Assembly: GCF_000169155.1 (NCBI RefSeq)
Contig: NZ_AAWL01000001.1
Span: forward strand, 285,670 to 349,669
From: Thermosinus carboxydivorans Nor1
Lineage (GTDB): Bacteria > Bacillota > Negativicutes > Sporomusales > Thermosinaceae
Reading direction: 5' to 3'
Length of the DNA: 64,000 nt
Shown here: piece after piece, positions 24,021 to 32,814 of the stretch
Layout: each line of letters begins with the position of its first letter
How positions within the stretch are numbered: position 1 is the stretch's first letter
The notes under the pieces: generated by a model
The model's database searches: none
Seen by the model: the letters and a program-made list of their open reading frames with translations, nothing else
Told to the model about the DNA's origin: nothing
Program-made: the position numbers and the translations under genes

Positions 24021-24045
24021 ACAAACGTTTGTCAAACATATGTTT
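24021..24045. promoter_or_regulatory. Two adjacent 12-bp palindromes in a divergent promoter region
   Basis: ACAAACGTTTGT (24021-24032) and AAACATATGTTT (24034-24045) are each perfect palindromes, one base apart, sharing an AAAC-N4-GTTT pattern. They lie between the gcv riboswitch leader (minus) and the radical SAM gene (plus) and overlap the -35 boxes of both. They look like a tandem operator for a dimeric repressor of TetR or similar type; the regulator is not identified. Confidence 0.55.
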
Positions 24046-24057
24046 TTTTCTTATAAT
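24029..24057 (+). promoter_or_regulatory. Sigma-70-type promoter of the radical SAM cluster
   Basis: TTGTCA (24029-24034) and TATAAT (24052-24057) separated by exactly 17 bases, about 36 bases before the radical SAM start codon. On the opposite strand a TTGACA lies at 24035-24030 and may serve the gcv leader, so the two -35 boxes overlap. Confidence 0.75.
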
Positions 24058-24093
24058 AAAGACAAGTAACACTTGGTTGGGCAGGTGGAGCCT

Positions 24094-25311
24094 ATGGAAA
24101 TAGAGCAAAAGCTAAAACTGCTGGGTGAAGGCGCCAAGTACGATGTATGCGCCTCGACGGCCGCCCGCCCTGGTAAACATCGGCGGCCGGCCATCGGCCA
24201 AACCAGCCCGGCCGGCGTCTGCCATTCGTTCACTCCCGACGGGCGCTGTATATCTTTATTCAAAGTTTTGCTTACGAACTACTGCGAACGCGATTGCGCC
24301 TACTGTCCCAATCGCGCGGCTCGCGACGTGCCCCGCACCCGCTTTGCCGCCGACGAGCTAGCAAAGCTGTTCATGGAGTTCTACCGCCGCAATTATGTAG
24401 AAGGGCTGTTCCTGAGCTCAGGGGTTTGGCATTCCACTGCCCGCACCATGGAAGAGATTATCAAGGTTGCCGAAATCCTGCGCTATCGTTACCACTTTGG
24501 CGGCTATATCCATCTAAAAATTATCCCTGGGGCCACGCCGGCCGAGATTGAAAAAGCCGCCGCCCTGGCCAACCGTATTTCCCTTAATATGGAGGCGCCG
24601 ACCGCAGCGCACCTTGCCCGGCTGAGCCGCACCAAACAGTTTGACGACGAGCTGCTGTCAGGCATGGCCAACATCCGCAACGTCCTCCGACACCATCAGA
24701 ATACCACCCATTCTACCCAATACATCGTCGGCGCTGCTGGCGAAAGCGACCGGGATATCCTCTTGTCTGTCACCCGGCTTTACCGGGAATACGAATTAAA
24801 ACGCGCTTATTTCAGCGCTTTTCAACCTGTCGCCGCCACGCCGCTGGCCACTGTCCAGCCCACGCCGCTGCTGCGGGAAATCCGTCTCTATCAGTCGGAT
24901 TTTTTGCTGCGCCTGTACGGTTTTTCCTTTGACGATATTGTTTTTGACGCGACCGGCAACCTGGATCTATCTCTCGACCCTAAACTCGCTTATGCGCTGC
25001 ACAACCCCCAGCTGTTTCCCCTGGAAATTAACAAGGCTTCTTACCGCGAACTGCTAAAGGTTCCCGGTATCGGTCCGCGGTCAGCGGCCAAGATTGTCCA
25101 GGTGCGGCGCGCCTACCGGTTTAGCGACCCCGCCCAGCTCAAAAATATCGGGGTAGTCATCAAACGGGCCTTAGCGTTTCTCACCGTCAACGGCAAATAT
25201 TACGGCAACCGCCGATTGCTCCAAGCGCCCAAACGTGAATACTATCAACAACTCAGCCTCTGGGGTGATGACCGTGATCTCCTGCTCGCCGACCCCCGGG
25301 TCGATAATTAA
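24094..25311 (+). CDS. Radical SAM protein of the putative DNA modification/repair type
   Basis: A 405-residue radical SAM enzyme. The [4Fe-4S] cluster cysteines are Cys64, Cys68 and Cys71 in NYCERDCAYCPN. The C-terminus has a helix-hairpin-helix DNA-binding motif (LLKVPGIGPRSAAKIVQV, about residue 325-342). This layout, together with the downstream DUF4130-like partner, matches a family labelled putative DNA modification/repair radical SAM protein, known in some genomes to be linked to a uracil-DNA glycosylase-like domain. I chose ATG 24094 (AGGTGGAG box) over an upstream TTG. The 3' end overlaps the next gene by 44 bases. The biochemical reaction is not known. Confidence 0.85.
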   Translation: MEIEQKLKLLGEGAKYDVCASTAARPGKHRRPAIGQTSPAGVCHSFTPDGRCISLFKVLLTNYCERDCAYCPNRAARDVPRTRFAADELAKLFMEFYRRNYVEGLFLSSGVWHSTARTMEEIIKVAEILRYRYHFGGYIHLKIIPGATPAEIEKAAALANRISLNMEAPTAAHLARLSRTKQFDDELLSGMANIRNVLRHHQNTTHSTQYIVGAAGESDRDILLSVTRLYREYELKRAYFSAFQPVAATPLATVQPTPLLREIRLYQSDFLLRLYGFSFDDIVFDATGNLDLSLDPKLAYALHNPQLFPLEINKASYRELLKVPGIGPRSAAKIVQVRRAYRFSDPAQLKNIGVVIKRALAFLTVNGKYYGNRRLLQAPKREYYQQLSLWGDDRDLLLADPRVDN

Positions 25312-26041
25312 AGCGGCGATATTGGCCCAAATCCACAACGACCTGCCTTGCTTCAAGGGAGACCACGCAGCACTTGGTCTGTTTATGTATACCGACCAGC
25401 TGGACGCCGATCTTACCGCCCTCCCCTGTCTGATAGAACAATTACGGCAAAACTGCGGCCTAAACGCCAGCTGGCTACTCGGTTCGCCGGGACGCACGCT
25501 GACCCGGCTGATTGCCGCCAATCTGCGTTACGCGTCCCCTGACCGCGCCGCCGTTATTTTCGCCGCCGTCGAGCAATCTCTCCGCTACGGCCATGCTTAT
25601 TGTCTGTGCGGGGTCAGCGAAGTCAGTAAGTTATTTGTCAACCGGGCCCGGGCTATTGCCCGGGAAATTCATAAGATGCTGGGGTTTATCCGGTTTCAGC
25701 CCGCCCCGGACGGGGCACTCGTGGCTCGCCCCAAGCTATTTCATGACACGGCCGACCTTATCCTGCGCAAATTCGCTGGCCGTTACCCCAAGCAGCGGTT
25801 GGTTTTGCTCTTGGACGACCGCGCTCTCGCCCTGGAAAACAGGCGCTTGTTTACCGTGCCGGCCGCCGATTATCTGCCGCATATTGCCGTCGACCGTTTC
25901 AGCCAGGCCTGGGAAACCTATTACCAGTCCCAATATATTGCCACCCGCAAGAATATAGCCTTGGCCAAACGGGTTATCCCCAAAAAATACTGGGACTGGC
26001 TGGCGGAAGGCAAAATCTTGGCGCGGGAGGCTTCCACCTAA
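25268..26041 (+). CDS. DUF4130-like / probable DNA metabolism protein, partner of the radical SAM gene
   Basis: About 257 residues from ATG 25268; a GTG at 25235 is also in frame. The C-terminal half has RARAIAREIHKMLGFIRFQ and ends with HIAVDRFSQAWETYY...KKYWDWLAEG, features I associate with the DUF4130 family that is almost always encoded beside the preceding radical SAM protein. It is in the same operon, overlapping it, so the products probably act together. Function unknown; a nucleic-acid-related role is inferred only from the partner's helix-hairpin-helix. Confidence 0.78.
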   Translation: MTVISCSPTPGSIIKAAILAQIHNDLPCFKGDHAALGLFMYTDQLDADLTALPCLIEQLRQNCGLNASWLLGSPGRTLTRLIAANLRYASPDRAAVIFAAVEQSLRYGHAYCLCGVSEVSKLFVNRARAIAREIHKMLGFIRFQPAPDGALVARPKLFHDTADLILRKFAGRYPKQRLVLLLDDRALALENRRLFTVPAADYLPHIAVDRFSQAWETYYQSQYIATRKNIALAKRVIPKKYWDWLAEGKILAREAST

Positions 26042-26111
26042 TTTTGCCGCTGGCAAAATTTCGCGCAGCTTATATAATATTTTATGTAATTTTTTCTCTA
26101 CGAGGTGCCAT

Positions 26112-26912
26112 ATGCGTCGACATTTACCGCAGCAATATTTCAGCCGTCTCTGGCGGGCCGTCATTGAATTTGACCTTATCAGCGATGGCGATCGCATCCT
26201 TATCGGGTTGTCCGGCGGCAAAGACAGCAGCTTTCTTACCTATGCCCTGGCCCTACTGCGCGATCATTCGCCCCGCAAATTTGAACTTGCCGCTATCACC
26301 CTCGATCCTATGTTTTCCACCGACTTTGCCACCGCCGGCCTAGCGGCGTTCTGCGCCGACCTGGGCATTCCGTTTCATACCTTTAAAATTGACATTGCCG
26401 GTGCCATCGCCCGGAATGACGGCAAAGACCCCTGCTATAGCTGCGCCTTTTTCCGGCGCGGTGCCATCAACCGGTTTGCCAAGGAAAACGGCTTTAACAA
26501 AATTGCTTATGCCCACCACCACGATGACGCCGTCGAAACTTTTCTCATGAGCATTCTCTATTCAGGGCAGATCAAAACTTTCTTGCCTAAGACTTACTTA
26601 GACCGCACCGGTCTCACCGTCATCCGGCCCCTCATTTATTTCCGGGAAAAAGAACTGCGCCGCACCATTCAATACCACGGTTTTACGCCTATCCCCAGTC
26701 CCTGCCCGTATAACGGCAAGACCAAGCGCCAGGAAATAAAAGAACTAATTCGCGGCTTAGAGCGGAAAAATAAACTAATCTACACCCATTTGTCCGCGGC
26801 GATGCGGGAAGGCTCGCTCATTGAACTATGGCCAGCGCCCCTTTCCCGCCAGGACATGCAACAAAAACACCATGCTTTTTGGCATCCATGCGAAAACCTC
26901 CCGCCTGAATAA
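26112..26912 (+). CDS. PP-loop ATPase of the TtcA (tRNA 2-thiocytidine) family
   Basis: A 266-residue adenylating enzyme with the PP-loop SGGKDS at residues 34-39. Cys pairs CYSC (about 109-112) and PCPYNG (about 197) occupy positions where TtcA-like proteins hold an iron-sulfur cluster. The family adenylates a base carbonyl and then thiolates it. An AHHHDDAVETFLMSI segment is the conserved TtcA core. Start ATG 26112 has a GAGGTG box. It lies 70 bases after the DUF4130-like gene, in the same direction, so it may belong to the same system rather than being a housekeeping tRNA thiolase. The terminator that follows overlaps its stop. Confidence 0.85.
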   Translation: MRRHLPQQYFSRLWRAVIEFDLISDGDRILIGLSGGKDSSFLTYALALLRDHSPRKFELAAITLDPMFSTDFATAGLAAFCADLGIPFHTFKIDIAGAIARNDGKDPCYSCAFFRRGAINRFAKENGFNKIAYAHHHDDAVETFLMSILYSGQIKTFLPKTYLDRTGLTVIRPLIYFREKELRRTIQYHGFTPIPSPCPYNGKTKRQEIKELIRGLERKNKLIYTHLSAAMREGSLIELWPAPLSRQDMQQKHHAFWHPCENLPPE

Positions 26913-26929
26913 ACCAGGTGGGAGGTTTT
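26893..26929. terminator. Bidirectional terminator between convergent genes
   Basis: AAAACCTCCCGCCTG and CAGGTGGGAGGTTTT pair with one G-U and a seven-base loop; T-runs occur on both sides. It serves the PP-loop gene (plus) and the LysR gene (minus), whose ends flank it. Confidence 0.9.
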
Positions 26930-26933
26930 ATTA

Positions 26934-27833
26934 TTATTGACCGAAATGTTGCGGGACAAACGCCAGAAATTTTTCCACAGCCAGCGTACAGAACTTTTCG
27001 GCGTTGTAAATCATGGTAAAATCCCGGCGGACAGGCCCTTCCTGCAGGACAATCGGCCGCATTTCACCCCGCTCCACTTCGTCGCTCACGGCTAGAATTG
27101 AAATAGCGGCAATTCCGAAGCCAGCTTTTACCGCTTCCTTTATTGCCTGAGTACTGCCCAGTTCCATGACGACGTTGAGACGGTCGAGCGCATAACCTGC
27201 CTTCTCGACGAAAAGCTCAAAAAAACGGCGCGTACCTGATGTCCGCTCCCGCATCACCCAGCGCTGGCTGAGCAGCGCGCCAAGCGCACATGGCTCGCCA
27301 CATGCCAGGGGATGGCTGGGCGGCGCAATAACCGCCAGTTCATCACCGCCGCACGGCACGGCGCAAATATTACCGGACAATTGAAACGGACCTTCAATAA
27401 AGCCAACATCAAGAACACCATCTATGACCATGGCGGTAATCTGTTCGGAATTGTAAATTTCCATGGTCATATCCACATTCGGATACAACTGGCGGAACAT
27501 GACCAACACTTTTGGCATAATGTACTCGCCAATCGTCAGACTGGCGCCAATCCGCAGCCGGCCGCTCACATCATCGGTCAAAGTCTGGATGGCCTTTTGT
27601 GCCCGCTGGTATAACGTTTCAAGTTCCACCGCATAAGGATAGAGCGCCTCGCCGGCTGCGGTAATGGCAATCCGCCGGTGTAGACGGTCAAACAGCTTAA
27701 CGCCAAAATGGGTTTCCAAATTTTGAATGTGCTGACTGACGGCCGACTGCGTCATGTGCAGTTCCTGTGCCGCCAGCGAGATGCTGTTTTTTTCCACAAC
27801 CGTTTTAAACACCAGTAATTGTAAGTCTAACAT
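26934..27833 (-). CDS. LysR-family transcriptional regulator
   Basis: A 299-residue regulator. The N-terminal winged HTH (MLDLQLLVFKTVVEK...SAVSQHIQNLE, about 1-60) is followed by a periplasmic-binding-protein-like effector domain beginning near LRIGASLTIGEYIMPKVL. A GGAGGA box four bases before ATG 27833 sets the start. The TSUP-type exporter gene lies upstream on the same strand, with its stop about 76 bases before the regulator start. Resemblance to CysL/CbbR-like members makes sulfur or anion metabolism a reasonable guess, in keeping with the neighbouring exporter, but the effector cannot be read from sequence. Confidence 0.88.
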   Translation of the reverse strand: MLDLQLLVFKTVVEKNSISLAAQELHMTQSAVSQHIQNLETHFGVKLFDRLHRRIAITAAGEALYPYAVELETLYQRAQKAIQTLTDDVSGRLRIGASLTIGEYIMPKVLVMFRQLYPNVDMTMEIYNSEQITAMVIDGVLDVGFIEGPFQLSGNICAVPCGGDELAVIAPPSHPLACGEPCALGALLSQRWVMRERTSGTRRFFELFVEKAGYALDRLNVVMELGSTQAIKEAVKAGFGIAAISILAVSDEVERGEMRPIVLQEGPVRRDFTMIYNAEKFCTLAVEKFLAFVPQHFGQ

Positions 27834-27909
27834 GGCATCCTCCGGTTCCTTGCTTATTTGATTTTCCCCAGAGAAAAAGACCATTACCCGCTCATAGAGC
27901 AGTATATTT

Positions 27910-28674
27910 TTAATGAATTAAATCCCAAAGCTGCTTGCCAATTAACAGCCCCGTCACGGAGATAAACAGGGGACGGACATAAGCAACACCCTGCCGGATA
28001 GCTAGGCGTGAACCGGCGAGCGCTCCGCCAATCATGCCGGCGCCCATAATCAGTCCGTATTGATAATTCACCGATTTAAGCAGCATAAATGTAACGATTG
28101 CCGCAATATTGCTGGCGAAGTTTAATATTTTGGCGTTGCCGGCCGCCTCCACGAAATCAAACCCAAGCAGGAGAAACGCAAAAATTAGGAAAGAACCAGT
28201 ACCAGGCCCGAAAAAGCCGTCGTAAAAACCAAGTAACAGAGCCGCCAGCCCGCTTAGCAGGCCTGTCTTTTTCGTAAACCCGCGGTAAGTAGACTCTTTT
28301 CCCCAATCTTTTTTGACCAGGATGTAAACGGCTACGGCAATGAGCATAACAATGACTAAAGGGCGCAAAAATTGGGGCGGCATATGGCGGACGACGTATA
28401 CGCCGGCTACAGCGCCGAAAAAGGATAAGGGAAAAAGATATTTCACCGCCCCGAGGTTGACCTTGCCTGATCTAATGAAAGAAATTGTACTGGTCAAGGT
28501 GCACATGACACTTGCCAACTTATTGGTACCGAGAGCGAGATTGGGCGGTAAACCGGTCAGAAGGAGTGCTGGCAGAGAAATAAGGCCACCGCCGCCAACA
28601 ACCGAATCGATGAACGACGCCGCAAAACCGGCGCCCAGCAAAAACAGCACCATCTCCAAGCTAATGTTTTCCAT
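27910..28674 (-). CDS. TSUP (TauE/SafE) family sulfite/anion exporter-like membrane protein
   Basis: A 254-residue membrane protein with about seven or eight hydrophobic segments. The two internal-repeat signatures of the TSUP family are visible: GGGGLISLPALLLTG near residue 27 and GFYDGFFGPGTGSFL near residue 149. Family members move sulfite, sulfoacetate, taurine-derived or other small organosulfur anions across the inner membrane. It lies just upstream of the LysR gene on the same strand. The actual substrate is not determined by sequence. Confidence 0.85.
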   Translation of the reverse strand: MENISLEMVLFLLGAGFAASFIDSVVGGGGLISLPALLLTGLPPNLALGTNKLASVMCTLTSTISFIRSGKVNLGAVKYLFPLSFFGAVAGVYVVRHMPPQFLRPLVIVMLIAVAVYILVKKDWGKESTYRGFTKKTGLLSGLAALLLGFYDGFFGPGTGSFLIFAFLLLGFDFVEAAGNAKILNFASNIAAIVTFMLLKSVNYQYGLIMGAGMIGGALAGSRLAIRQGVAYVRPLFISVTGLLIGKQLWDLIH

Positions 28675-28773
28675 GTCTTGTTCTTCCTTTCCTGCCGTAA
28701 CTGGTATGTGATATCAGGGCAAAACAAAAGATGGGCGGCAAGCCAAGCGGCGTGCGACCCGCGGTGGTCCGGC

Positions 28774-30387
28774 CTAATGGACGGACGTTGGCGCGTCAGG
28801 CGGAGCAGGCAAAAAACGTACCTTGGGATTATGCTCCTCGACAAAGCGGAGGGACCATTCATTGGTAAACAGCGCTACCGGGCGCTCGCGCCCATCCCGA
28901 ACCAGCATGCTCCTATCCATGCCGCGCAGCGTTTTAAGATCAATGTCTTCCGCCTCCAGCCACCGCGCCAGTTCATACGGCAGCGGCTGAAACATTAGCT
29001 CTACGCCATACTCGTGTTTCAGCCGATACTGCAGCACTTCAAACTGCAGTTGTCCCACGGCGCCGATGATGAAGGATTCAAACCCGGCGTCAAGCTGCCG
29101 GAATACCTGGACTGCCCCCTCCTGGGCCAATTGGGTGACACCTTTGACAAACTGCTTGCGTTTCATCGTATCCTTAGCCTGCACTCGCGCAAACCGCTCC
29201 GGCGGGAAAACAGGAAAATCCTCAAAAGCAAGCGTGTGGCCCTCGGCGACAAGTGTATCGCCGATGCTGAAGATTCCCGGGTCGAACAGACCGACAATAT
29301 CCCCCGGATAGGCTTCTTCGATTATGGATCGGTCCTGGGCCAGAAATTGCTGGGGCTGGGTGAGTTTCAGCGTTTTGCCCGACCGGACGTGATATACCGA
29401 CATCCCTCTGGTAAATTTACCGGAACAAATCCGGATAAAGGCCAACCGGTCCCGGTGAGCCGGGTTCATGTTCGCCTGAATTTTAAACACAAAGGCCGAA
29501 AATAGTTCGTTGTCCGGCTCAACCGGGCCTGCCGTAGAAAGGCGCGGCGTCGGCGGCGGGGCAAGGCGCAAGAATTCTTCCAAAAACGGCCGTACACCGA
29601 AATTAGTCATGGCGCTGCCAAAAAACATAGGCGTCAGTTCGCCCCTGAGCACCCGTTTAATGTCGAACGTTTCACCCGCCATATCGAGCAAGGCTATGTC
29701 ATCGCAAAGCGCTTGGTGAATATCTTTCCCGATAATCTCGGTAAACGCCGGGTCGTCCACACTGCCGATAACCGAAGGCATTACCCACTGCCCATGGGAC
29801 CCGTCGTTTTGAAACAGTTCAATTTGGGCCAGTTGCCGGTTATAAACGCCCTGATAGTTGCCATCGACGCCAATGGGCCAGTTCATGGGATAGGCCTGAA
29901 TCCCCAGGACTTTTTCAATCTCTTCCATCAGCTCAAACGCACTTTTGCCGTGCCTGTCCAATTTATTGACAAAGGTAAAAATTGGAATGCCGCGCTGTTT
30001 GCAAACTTTAAACAGTTTTTTGGTCTGGGCCTCCACCCCTTTCGCGGCATCAATCAGCATAACGGCGCTGTCTACGGCCATCAGCGTGCGGTAAGTGTCT
30101 TCACTGAAATCCTCATGGCCAGGAGTATCCAAAATATTGATACGATAGCCATTATAATCAAACTGTAAAACGCTGGACGTTACCGAAATGCCGCGCTGTT
30201 TTTCGATTTCCATCCAGTCCGACACGGCATGCCGCTGCGCTTTGCGGGCCTTTACCGAGCCGGCCAGGTGAATGGCTCCGCCGTAAAGAAGCAATTTTTC
30301 CGTCAGCGTCGTTTTCCCTGCGTCAGGGTGCGAAATTATGGCAAAGGTGCGACGGCGCTGAATTTCCTTGGTCAAATCTATCGTCAT
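28774..30387 (-). CDS. prfC: Peptide chain release factor 3 (RF3)
   Basis: A 537-residue translational GTPase that recycles RF1/RF2 after termination. G1 is SHPDAGKTTLTEK (about residue 19), G3 DTPGHEDF, and G4 NKLDRHGK, followed by EF-G-like domains II and III. The sequence KARKAQRHAVSDWMEIEKQRGISV is the characteristic RF3 switch region. AGGAGGT six bases before ATG 30387 fixes the start; an upstream in-frame extension is not supported. No partner gene nearby; RF3 is stand-alone in many Firmicutes. Confidence 0.96.
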   Translation of the reverse strand: MTIDLTKEIQRRRTFAIISHPDAGKTTLTEKLLLYGGAIHLAGSVKARKAQRHAVSDWMEIEKQRGISVTSSVLQFDYNGYRINILDTPGHEDFSEDTYRTLMAVDSAVMLIDAAKGVEAQTKKLFKVCKQRGIPIFTFVNKLDRHGKSAFELMEEIEKVLGIQAYPMNWPIGVDGNYQGVYNRQLAQIELFQNDGSHGQWVMPSVIGSVDDPAFTEIIGKDIHQALCDDIALLDMAGETFDIKRVLRGELTPMFFGSAMTNFGVRPFLEEFLRLAPPPTPRLSTAGPVEPDNELFSAFVFKIQANMNPAHRDRLAFIRICSGKFTRGMSVYHVRSGKTLKLTQPQQFLAQDRSIIEEAYPGDIVGLFDPGIFSIGDTLVAEGHTLAFEDFPVFPPERFARVQAKDTMKRKQFVKGVTQLAQEGAVQVFRQLDAGFESFIIGAVGQLQFEVLQYRLKHEYGVELMFQPLPYELARWLEAEDIDLKTLRGMDRSMLVRDGRERPVALFTNEWSLRFVEEHNPKVRFLPAPPDAPTSVH

Positions 30388-30469
30388 GGAGTACCTCCTG
30401 TGAATTAAAATCAACTTATCTATTTTAGCATATTTTCGCCGCCATACGAAACCTGTGCTGTGACAGGCC

Positions 30470-30500
30470 AAGAAAAAAGCCGCAACCTAAGCGGTGCAGC
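30470..30500 (-). terminator. Possible terminator after sdaAA
   Basis: On the minus strand ACCGC-TTAGGTT-GCGGC is followed by TTTTTTC immediately after the sdaAA stop. The stem is short with a bulge. Confidence 0.5.
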
Positions 30501-31385
30501 TTAATCGTTTTTGCCAAATAGGCGTTTTTCGATGGCTACGGCGGTAGGGGTGCGGGCCAGTCCGCCTTCCGAGGTTTCCCGCAGCATTTTGGGCATAACC
30601 AAACCGATTTGGTGCATCGCGTCAATTACTTCATCGGCCGGAATAACGCTTTCGATGCCAGCCAGGGCCATGTCGGCGGCAACAAGGGCGTGGACGGCGC
30701 CGAAGGCATTACGCTTGACGCACGGTACTTCCACCAGCCCGGCCACCGGGTCGCATACCAGGCCCAACATATTTTTCAGTGCCAGCGCCAAGGCATGGCC
30801 GACTTGCCGCGGCGTACCGCCGGCCATTTCGACGATGGCGCCGGCCGCCATGGCGGCCGCAGTTCCGCATTCGGCCTGACAGCCCCCTTTCGCCCCGGAG
30901 ATGGAGGCGTTTTCGGCAATTACCAGCCCAATGCCCGCCGTGGTAAACAGGGCCTGAACCAGCGTTTCATCATCACAACCTAATCCTTCGCCAACGGCCA
31001 GCAGCGCGCCGGGAACAATGCCGCAGGACCCGGCCGTAGGACAGGCCACAATTCGTCCCATGCCGGCGTTAACTTCGCTTACCGCCAGCGCATAAGCGGC
31101 CGCCTTATAAACGGCACTGCCGCATAACGTTGAACCGTCCTGTAGCCGATCCTTCATCCGCGCGGCATCGCCCCCGACCAACCCGCTTAATGACTTTTCC
31201 CGGCTGGCTAGGCCGCTCTGAACGGCCTCACGCATTACCGCAAGATTGAGGTGCATTTGGTTCCAAATCTCCTGACTCGGACGCTGGCTGCGCTCGGTTT
31301 CGTACTGCCAGACAATATAGCCAACTGGCTTTTGCTGCTGTTCGGCCAAAGCCACCAGCTCGGCAATTCGTGAAAACCGCACCAT
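30501..31385 (-). CDS. sdaAA: L-serine dehydratase, iron-sulfur-dependent, alpha subunit
   Basis: A 294-residue subunit of the oxygen-sensitive [4Fe-4S] L-serine deaminase that converts serine to pyruvate and ammonia. Cysteines in CPTAGSCGIVPG (about 145) and CDPVAGLVEVPC (about 220) are the cluster ligands of this family. TAAGGAGG precedes ATG 31385. It follows sdaAB after 12 bases. With the gcv operon nearby in the window, the cell is equipped to funnel glycine and serine into pyruvate, although the two operons are separate units. Confidence 0.95.
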   Translation of the reverse strand: MVRFSRIAELVALAEQQQKPVGYIVWQYETERSQRPSQEIWNQMHLNLAVMREAVQSGLASREKSLSGLVGGDAARMKDRLQDGSTLCGSAVYKAAAYALAVSEVNAGMGRIVACPTAGSCGIVPGALLAVGEGLGCDDETLVQALFTTAGIGLVIAENASISGAKGGCQAECGTAAAMAAGAIVEMAGGTPRQVGHALALALKNMLGLVCDPVAGLVEVPCVKRNAFGAVHALVAADMALAGIESVIPADEVIDAMHQIGLVMPKMLRETSEGGLARTPTAVAIEKRLFGKND

Positions 31386-31397
31386 CTTCTTTCCTCC

Positions 31398-32057
31398 TTA
31401 TACGGGTGGCACCAACAGGGCTGTTTGCACCGCCGGCACATGCCGCACGGCGGCGAGAGCGTGCTCGGGGATAGGCTGGTCGGCTTCCAAAATCATAAGG
31501 GCCTGAGCCCCCCGCTCTTGCCGCGAAACACGCATAAACGCGATATTAACCCCTTCTTGCGCCAGCACATGCGTCACGAGGGCAATCACGCCCGGTTTGT
31601 CCCGATGCACGGTAATTAGCGTGTAATATTCGCCGGTGAGTTCCACGGCATAGCCGTCAATTTCCGTAATTACAATATTGCCGCCGCCGACGGAAGCACC
31701 GACAACCCGCAGTTTGCGCCCCGATACGCCGGTCAAGTTGAGGGCCGCCGTATTCGGATGGACGTCGCCCAGATCTCTGGTTACAAACGTAACCTGCAGG
31801 CGCCCGGCCGCCATGTTGAGCGCATCCCGTAGCCGCTCGTCGTCGGCAGCCAGGCCGAGCAGTCCGGCTACCAGTGCCTTGTCGGTACCATGGCCCCGAT
31901 AAGTCTGGGCAAACGAACCATGCAGCTCAATGACCGCTTCCGCCGGCGGTTCGCCCAAAATGCTGAGCGCCATCCGGCCCAACCGGGCCGCCCCGGCCGT
32001 ATGCGAACTCGACGGCCCAATCATGACCGGCCCGACAATATCGAAAACCCCGCGCAT
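31398..32057 (-). CDS. sdaAB: L-serine dehydratase, iron-sulfur-dependent, beta subunit
   Basis: A 219-residue subunit. The N-terminal domain begins FDIVGPVMIGPSSSHTAGAARLG, the substrate-binding signature of the family, and the C-terminal third is an ACT domain (ITVHRDKPGVIALVTHVL, about residue 150) that may bind serine as a regulator. ATG 32057 has GGAGGG seven bases upstream. First gene of the sdaAB-sdaAA operon. Confidence 0.95.
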   Translation of the reverse strand: MRGVFDIVGPVMIGPSSSHTAGAARLGRMALSILGEPPAEAVIELHGSFAQTYRGHGTDKALVAGLLGLAADDERLRDALNMAAGRLQVTFVTRDLGDVHPNTAALNLTGVSGRKLRVVGASVGGGNIVITEIDGYAVELTGEYYTLITVHRDKPGVIALVTHVLAQEGVNIAFMRVSRQERGAQALMILEADQPIPEHALAAVRHVPAVQTALLVPPV

Positions 32058-32123
32058 GATATCCCTCCAGGCAAAATGTAACCTGAGTTTATTCTAACAC
32101 ATTGCCTGTCCATTTAACAGTTG

Positions 32124-32148
32124 AAGCCGCCCCGACAAAGGGCGGCTT
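32124..32148 (-). terminator. Hairpin between the his and sda operons
   Basis: AAGCCGCCC and GGGCGGCTT form a perfect nine-base-pair stem with a seven-base loop, 25 bases beyond the hisIE stop. The tail on the minus strand (CAACTGTTAAAT) is only weakly U-rich, so termination efficiency is uncertain. Confidence 0.45.
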
Positions 32149-32172
32149 AGACGACATTTACCTTTATTTTCG

Positions 32173-32814
32173 TTATTTTCGCCGACGCTGAAGTTCGGCC
32201 AGCAATTCACCCGGCGTAATGTCATGATGAGCCAGGAGTACCAGGCAGTGATACCATAAATCGGCCATCTCGTAAATAATCTCGCCTTTATCTTGGTTCT
32301 TCGCGGCAATAATCGTCTCGGCGGCTTCTTCGCCAACTTTTTTTAAGATTTTGTCCTGTCCCTTCGCAAACAGATAAGTTGTATATGAACCTTCTTGCGG
32401 ATTTTTTTTGCGATCCAAAATTACCTGGTATAAATCAAGCAAAATGCCGGACGGATCGGAATGTTGGGCCGCAGCTGATTTCTCACCGGCCAGCCGCCTG
32501 CTGAAACAGGAAAAAGTCCCTTCATGACAGGCCACACCCGTCTGCTCAACCTTTATCAGCAGAGCGTCGGCATCACAGTCATAGTAAATGTCTTTCACTT
32601 TTTGTACATGGCCAGAAGTTTCGCCTTTTTGCCATAACCTTTTCCGGCTGCGGCTGTAGAACCAGGTAACGCCTGTTTCAAGCGTTTTGGCCAACGATTC
32701 CCTGTTCATATAAGCAAGCATTAGTACCGTGCCGGTAGCGTCATCCTGGACAATGGCCGGCACCAGCCCGTGCGCGTCATATTTCAGGTTTTCTATATTC
32801 TTTTCTATATTCAT
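32173..32814 (-). CDS. hisIE: Bifunctional phosphoribosyl-AMP cyclohydrolase / phosphoribosyl-ATP pyrophosphatase
   Basis: A 213-residue fusion performing steps 2 and 3 of histidine synthesis. The HisI half (about 1-115) has [10 protein letters not shown], the metal-binding [10 protein letters not shown] and the zinc Cys in [11 protein letters not shown]. The HisE half has EGSYTTYLF and [13 protein letters not shown]. The ATG overlaps the hisF stop (ATGA). Last gene of the his operon. Confidence 0.96.
   Translation of the reverse strand: MNIEKNIENLKYDAHGLVPAIVQDDATGTVLMLAYMNRESLAKTLETGVTWFYSRSRKRLWQKGETSGHVQKVKDIYYDCDADALLIKVEQTGVACHEGTFSCFSRRLAGEKSAAAQHSDPSGILLDLYQVILDRKKNPQEGSYTTYLFAKGQDKILKKVGEEAAETIIAAKNQDKGEIIYEMADLWYHCLVLLAHHDITPGELLAELQRRRK

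Noticed and set aside
26039..26060. Terminator between the DUF4130-like and PP-loop genes (AATTTTGCC-GCT-GGCAAAATT)
   Set aside because: The stem is good, but no T-run follows and the next gene begins 50 bases later, so it is more likely a processing or attenuating hairpin; not listed as a terminator.
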